From AV40 sp035568175 (GTDB taxonomy: Bacteria; Verrucomicrobiota; Verrucomicrobiia; Chthoniobacterales; UBA10450), in NCBI GenBank assembly GCA_035568175.1, contig DATMON010000020.1, forward strand, positions 141,646 to 205,645: a stretch of 64,000 nucleotides of DNA. The letters run 5' to 3'. Below, piece by piece: positions 60,526-64,000 of this stretch. A program made the translations under genes and the position numbers. How positions within the stretch are numbered: position 1 is the stretch's first letter; each line of letters opens with the position of its first letter. The notes beneath the pieces are model-generated. The model had not been told where the DNA came from and ran no database searches. It worked only from the letters and a program-made list of their open reading frames with translations.

Positions 60526-62133
60526 CTAATTGGTTCGCTTTTTTCGCCTCCGGCTGCCACGGGTTCCTAAAAGAACCCGGCCGCGCAAGAGGCGTGACGA
60601 CCTTTTCAGTTCGACGATTGCGGCCGAGAGCTGTTTCCATGAAGCTGGGATAGCTCGCCTTCGGATCGTAAATTTTGGTATATCGCATCGCAGAAGCGCG
60701 CCCGCTTCCGCGAGCGCAACGCGGCGGTTCGCCGCGGACGCGCAACATTTGCGCATGAGCCGTCGCCAGCGCTCGCCCGCAGAAAGCATATTGCGCGCTT
60801 CGCACGACTCGCGTAGAAGTCGCGCGTATTGCGCCGTTGGCCGCAAAAGAACACGGTGATATTGAGGTCCGGTTCGCAAAACTACTTCTCTGAAAAATCT
60901 TTCGGCTGTTCGCGGATAGGTGAAAGCCTTGGCAACCGTTTTGTATCCGCGAACGAGGTCGTTTACATACTTTGACGGCTCTTGAAAAATCCGTCCGTAT
61001 CGCGGCCAGCAGTTTGGTGGAGCGCTCTTCGGGATCGTCGCGTCGAGTGGAGCAACCCCTCGATAGAAACCAGCCCGGTCACGAGAGATAAGTGGTAAGA
61101 GCCCGGTCTGAAGAAGCCGTGGCAGAGGTGATCCACGTTTAAACTTCGATTTTCCCCGCAACACCGGTTCCGCGTCTCCGATCAATTCCGCGTCAACTAG
61201 GATTGGTTGCGATCCGATGGCGAGCCAATTGTCTCGATGCAAATCCGATGCTCTGAGAATCTGCGCCAAGGCCATTTGCACCCCCCAGCGAAAATAAAAG
61301 AGACGGACCGCTCTGCAGCTTTTGCAGCTCTTGGTCTGTAAAAACTCCACCCATACATAATTTCCTCGCGACAGCATCTTTGGAACGCGAAACGAAACAC
61401 GAACGCCATTTCGATTCAGCCAGCCAAGAGCTTCGAACCAGAGTTCTTCGCGATCAGACCGCCGCGGTTTGTAGATAACGCGACGATGGCTAGCGAACTC
61501 GACTGCCGTGGCTGTTCGTCCGCCGTCATGCGGATCGGAAAGCCCGAGGCGAATATGAGCCACGCGCAAACGTTCGCGGCCGCATAGGAATACGGAACAG
61601 AGATCGGCTTTGTCCCGCCAAAGACGAGTGAATAGTTCGCGCTGCGCGTCGATCCAGGCGGAAATGAGTTGCGCCGCGGTCTCGAGAAGATCTGGAAACT
61701 CTATGATCGTTTCCAGAAGGGTAATGTCTCGATCCGCGCGTCTTCGCCCGCCGTTTTGCCTAATGGGCCCCAAGCTGCGCGCGACCGCTTCCGCCGCCCG
61801 TTGGTAAAGACGCAAAGTCGGCGTCAGTGCAAACGCGAGCCGTGCCGACAAATGTCGCTGCAAGTCTTCCCACGCTGACTTTGCAACAATCTTCTGCGCA
61901 GCCCGCGGTCCGGTCCGTCGCAATCGACTTACAGCGAAGTTGACCGCCGGATTCAGCAGTTCGTCGAATGAAATCGGATGCCGTGGTCGTCGGGAATGGC
62001 GAACGCGGTTGTGAGACGTCTTCTCCAGAAAGATCTTAAGTTGGCGCGCAATTCGACCGACTCGGTCGTCCGCAGCTACTCTCGCCCAGCGCGGTGCCGA
62101 TCCATTTCTCTCGGGTTTTGGACGAATCTTCAC
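60526..62133 (-). CDS. LanM-type lanthipeptide dehydratase domain protein (no cyclase)
   Basis: A 535-aa protein matching the N-terminal dehydratase half of class II lanthipeptide synthetases (DUF4135). Phosphate-transfer residues by comparison with LanM: Asp200 and His202 in LSDPHDGG, Lys222 in VIYKPRR, Asp297/His299/Asn302 in SDLHRDNW, Asp314/Glu316 in LVDAEL. The end of the domain is also present: RPTAQYARLL near 431-440 and CDIPKF near 483-488. The LanC-like cyclase half is absent, since the gene stops about 50 residues later in a basic tail. It is expected to phosphorylate and eliminate Ser/Thr in a leader-bound peptide. It follows the peroxidase gene by 18 bases. Confidence 0.85.
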   Translation of the reverse strand: MKIRPKPERNGSAPRWARVAADDRVGRIARQLKIFLEKTSHNRVRHSRRPRHPISFDELLNPAVNFAVSRLRRTGPRAAQKIVAKSAWEDLQRHLSARLAFALTPTLRLYQRAAEAVARSLGPIRQNGGRRRADRDITLLETIIEFPDLLETAAQLISAWIDAQRELFTRLWRDKADLCSVFLCGRERLRVAHIRLGLSDPHDGGRTATAVEFASHRRVIYKPRRSDREELWFEALGWLNRNGVRVSFRVPKMLSRGNYVWVEFLQTKSCKSCRAVRLFYFRWGVQMALAQILRASDLHRDNWLAIGSQPILVDAELIGDAEPVLRGKSKFKRGSPLPRLLQTGLLPLISRDRAGFYRGVAPLDATIPKSAPPNCWPRYGRIFQEPSKYVNDLVRGYKTVAKAFTYPRTAERFFREVVLRTGPQYHRVLLRPTAQYARLLRESCEARNMLSAGERWRRLMRKCCASAANRRVALAEAGALLRCDIPKFTIRRRAIPASWKQLSAAIVELKRSSRLLRGRVLLGTRGSRRRKKRTN

Positions 62134-62151
62134 TCTCTCCGCCGAAGTGAT

Positions 62152-63591
62152 TCAGAGCGGTTGTCGATCTTTCGCGAATGCCACGAACTTTCTGAGGCCA
62201 TCCACTCGTCGCGGCTCGGTTGATCTGCCGAAGACGACGGTCAAAGGCCTCCAGTTGGGATCCACGTTCAAGTAATGTTCCGGGTCCGCATTCATTACGC
62301 CCAACAAAACTTCGGCTATAATCCTGCCTCCCAGAGGTCCAAGACATTCGCCGCCGTGAAATCTGCGAATCCCGAGAAGCTCGGCTTCGCGTAGCAAGTA
62401 ATACCAAAGCGGCGTTTTCTCGTTCATTCCCCGATTTCGAAGAAATTCGTTGCCTTCGTCATCGAATCCGATTTGGGCGCGGGCAACAGGCGGCACGCCC
62501 GCTGCTCGACAGGCCTCTTGTCCTGAAGGCAGTCCGATTCGGGATCCACGCAGCAGCGTCATCTCCGGCAACGGCGGCGGCGGCGCTTTTGAAAAGATGG
62601 GCATCGCGGCCGCGGGCAGGTTGAACATGTCCTCGGAGATTAACGTGTCGATATTCTCCGCAAAATTCGCGTTCCCTCCCCGGGTGCGGGTGAATCGGTC
62701 CCAATCGACGACTCTGTTAGCGGGAAGCGACTTGTTCGACTCCGCCGCGCGTGTTCTCCGAAGCAGATCTGACAAACGGACAAGTCCGATCCACTGGTTA
62801 ATTTCATACCGAGGTTGCACCATGCTGTGGCCGAAACGAAAAGCCGCTTGCGTGAACTCAATCGGAAGCGGTGGTATTTCCCCAGTTGAAGCGGGTTTGA
62901 ACAGTCGGGCTCCATGCTGCTCGATGTCCTGCAAAATTTCCGGCAAAACAAACCACTTCAAGAATTCGTTGCGCACGATCCATTGATAGTGCCAGACGAC
63001 CAGCCGATGCGCCGTCTCGAAGATTGTCTCATCTGGAAAAGCTTCAGCGGAGAAGCCTCCGGATTTGAGATACTCAACGAGTCGGTTGTGGAACTGCAAG
63101 AACACGACGTGGAGCTGTGCCAGAATCAGATGCTGATCGTTCCGATCGTCCGCCAGAAACACTCTCCCGTTTCGGCGATGAAAATCGTCACGGGTAGACG
63201 GAATCCCTTTCCGCGGAATCGCTTCGGTGTAGCCCAAAAGAAAAGTTTCGCTGCCGCTTTCGGAAAGATCATAGAGATCCGGCGACTTCTTCGGTCCGCC
63301 GCCGTAAACGCTTTCCAGATTTAGCCGCGGCGCATGAACGTTTATTGTCTTCTCAGGAGCAGCCGATGCGTGTTCGAGCCTGGTGTCGTCACGAGTCAGA
63401 TCGTGATCCAAAAATTGACCGAGGTAGACAAAACCGGAAGGCGCAAGATCACCTCGTCGCGGGCGGCCGCGGCGATTCTCTGGAATGTCCTTCATCCGCA
63501 TCGACAATTCACGAAGATATATCTCCTCGTGACCGGCGAATGGTCCGCCGAAAAGCCGCGAATAATGCGACAGCATACGAAAAGCTTTCAC
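62152..63591 (-). CDS. Animal-type heme peroxidase (PF03098)
   Basis: A 479-aa protein of the cyclooxygenase-peroxidase superfamily. GQFLDHDLTRDD near residue 58 holds the distal Gln and His63, LQFHNRLVEYL is the conserved HN helix in which the Arg seen in mammalian enzymes is replaced (LQFHN for LREHN), and RFGHSMVQPRYEIN near 254 holds the proximal His. No signal peptide is evident, so it is likely cytoplasmic. It oxidises substrates with H2O2; here it may act on the aromatic or Cys-bearing peptide made nearby. It is upstream of and cotranscribed with the LanM-like gene. Confidence 0.86.
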   Translation of the reverse strand: MKAFRMLSHYSRLFGGPFAGHEEIYLRELSMRMKDIPENRRGRPRRGDLAPSGFVYLGQFLDHDLTRDDTRLEHASAAPEKTINVHAPRLNLESVYGGGPKKSPDLYDLSESGSETFLLGYTEAIPRKGIPSTRDDFHRRNGRVFLADDRNDQHLILAQLHVVFLQFHNRLVEYLKSGGFSAEAFPDETIFETAHRLVVWHYQWIVRNEFLKWFVLPEILQDIEQHGARLFKPASTGEIPPLPIEFTQAAFRFGHSMVQPRYEINQWIGLVRLSDLLRRTRAAESNKSLPANRVVDWDRFTRTRGGNANFAENIDTLISEDMFNLPAAAMPIFSKAPPPPLPEMTLLRGSRIGLPSGQEACRAAGVPPVARAQIGFDDEGNEFLRNRGMNEKTPLWYYLLREAELLGIRRFHGGECLGPLGGRIIAEVLLGVMNADPEHYLNVDPNWRPLTVVFGRSTEPRRVDGLRKFVAFAKDRQPL

Positions 63592-63660
63592 TTTCCTTTA
63601 CGAGCTTCGACCCGAGAAGTTCGAAAAAAACAGATCGCACCAACGATTTTCACGGAAAAC

Positions 63661-63691
63661 AAAAAGCCCCGGACCTAAGTCCGGGGCTTTT
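63661..63691. terminator. Strong bidirectional intrinsic terminator
   Basis: AAAAAGCCCCGGAC-CTAA-GTCCGGGGCTTTT: a perfect 10-bp GC-rich stem extended by A-T pairs, with a T-run on both strands. It ends the minus-strand outer-membrane gene and isolates the peroxidase unit downstream of it. Confidence 0.88.
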
Positions 63692-63717
63692 GGGTAAGCT
63701 TGAAACAGCTAGCTTAT

Positions 63718-64000
63718 CTAAAAATGAAAAGTCAGACCGCCTCGGAAGTCATGGAACTGAAAGTTGGCGTTCGCGCGGGTCTGCGAGTCAAAGTTGCGGA
63801 TGCCGTTGGCTACCGGCCGACTCGTGAAAACAAAATTGGTCCCGACGTGTTCGTCTCCGAGATCGACATAGAGATAGGTGAAGTTCAGTGTCCAATGCTG
63901 GCCAATACAAAAATCAATTCCGCCACCACCCGTCCAACCGCCCCGAATCCCCCGGTCGTTATTGCTGAACGTTTCCGAGGTTGCGCCGCCAAAACGCGTG
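63718..64000 (-). CDS. Outer-membrane beta-barrel protein, C-terminal part (runs off window)
   Basis: The minus-strand frame is open from the window edge to a TAG at 63718-63720, giving about 93 residues. Alternating hydrophobic strands (GGWTGGGGIDFCIGQHWTLN, FTYLYVDLGDEH) and the terminal GGLTFHF, ending in Phe, are marks of OmpA/Omp25-like porins recognised by the BAM complex. A strong terminator follows the stop. The start lies outside the window. Confidence 0.75.
   Translation of the reverse strand, partial: TRFGGATSETFSNNDRGIRGGWTGGGGIDFCIGQHWTLNFTYLYVDLGDEHVGTNFVFTSRPVANGIRNFDSQTRANANFQFHDFRGGLTFHF

Noticed and set aside
1268..62171. Codon-pair or protein-motif bias as the cause of TGTCGATCTT abundance
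   Set aside because: Copies are read as VDL, MSI/LSI, KID and EDRQ/KDRQ and two are outside CDSs, so a single coding cause fails.
1268..62171. KOPS-like strand-biased segregation motif
   Set aside because: Orientation is 17 plus to 11 minus, without the strong skew such motifs show; a genome-wide test is still needed.
1..64000. CRISPR arrays, insertion sequences, prophage or integrase genes
   Set aside because: No direct-repeat/spacer array, transposase or integrase motif was seen; the two tRNA genes are not flanked by visible attachment repeats.

Overview
The window is 64 kb of GC-rich (roughly 57%) bacterial chromosome. Most of it is housekeeping DNA, with an accessory segment at about 51.5-63.6 kb. 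Several traits suggest a soil member of the Verrucomicrobiota, perhaps Chthoniobacterales-like: an ECF sigma factor beside a Ser/Thr kinase, WxPGxW-repeat lipoproteins, many palindromic intergenic repeats, an archaeal/eukaryal-type ProS, and an NHLP-like peptide. The taxonomic call is inference; no 16S gene is present.

Layout. 1-8.3 kb: partial sulfotransferase, nucleotide-sugar epimerase, M23 peptidase, rhomboid protease and SDR, then a redoxin/DsbD thiol pair, a lipoprotein and a threonine-aldolase-like PLP enzyme. 8.5-13.2 kb: bifunctional PutA and small envelope genes. 13.3-23.5 kb: an information-processing block (rsmI, rplU-rpmA, an adk-like kinase, fmt, pyrH-frr, proS, rplM-rpsI). 23.6-33.4 kb: DUF421 protein, aminotransferase, rnpB (minus strand), peroxiredoxin-aconitase and a coiled-coil/TPR protein. 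33.6-33.8 kb: tRNA-His and tRNA-Arg. 33.9-51.4 kb: GT-C glycosyltransferase, permease, PGRP-type amidase, YihY protein, MGDG-synthase-like glycosyltransferase, nagA, a halogenase-like flavoprotein with an acyltransferase, and pilD-tatC-nudix-argH. 51.5-56.5 kb: a class III nucleotide cyclase/TPR receptor, an HTTM membrane protein with partners, and folB. 56.7-63.6 kb: ECF sigma factor, Ser/Thr kinase, and a candidate peptide natural-product locus. The window ends in an outer-membrane beta-barrel gene.

Two observations stand out. First, the 10-mer TGTCGATCTT occurs 28 times by eye on both strands, where about 0.1 would be expected by chance. It occurs in several reading frames and in both orientations relative to genes, and two copies lie outside CDSs, so it behaves as a DNA-level signal. 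The density resembles DNA-uptake sequences. Second, 60.2-63.6 kb holds a small NHLP-like precursor peptide, a stand-alone LanM-type dehydratase that lacks the cyclase half, and an animal-type heme peroxidase. They lie directly downstream of the sigma factor/kinase pair and look like an unusual RiPP system.

Several families of palindromic repeats sit flush with stop codons, and one copy appears to be embedded inside the RNase P RNA gene.
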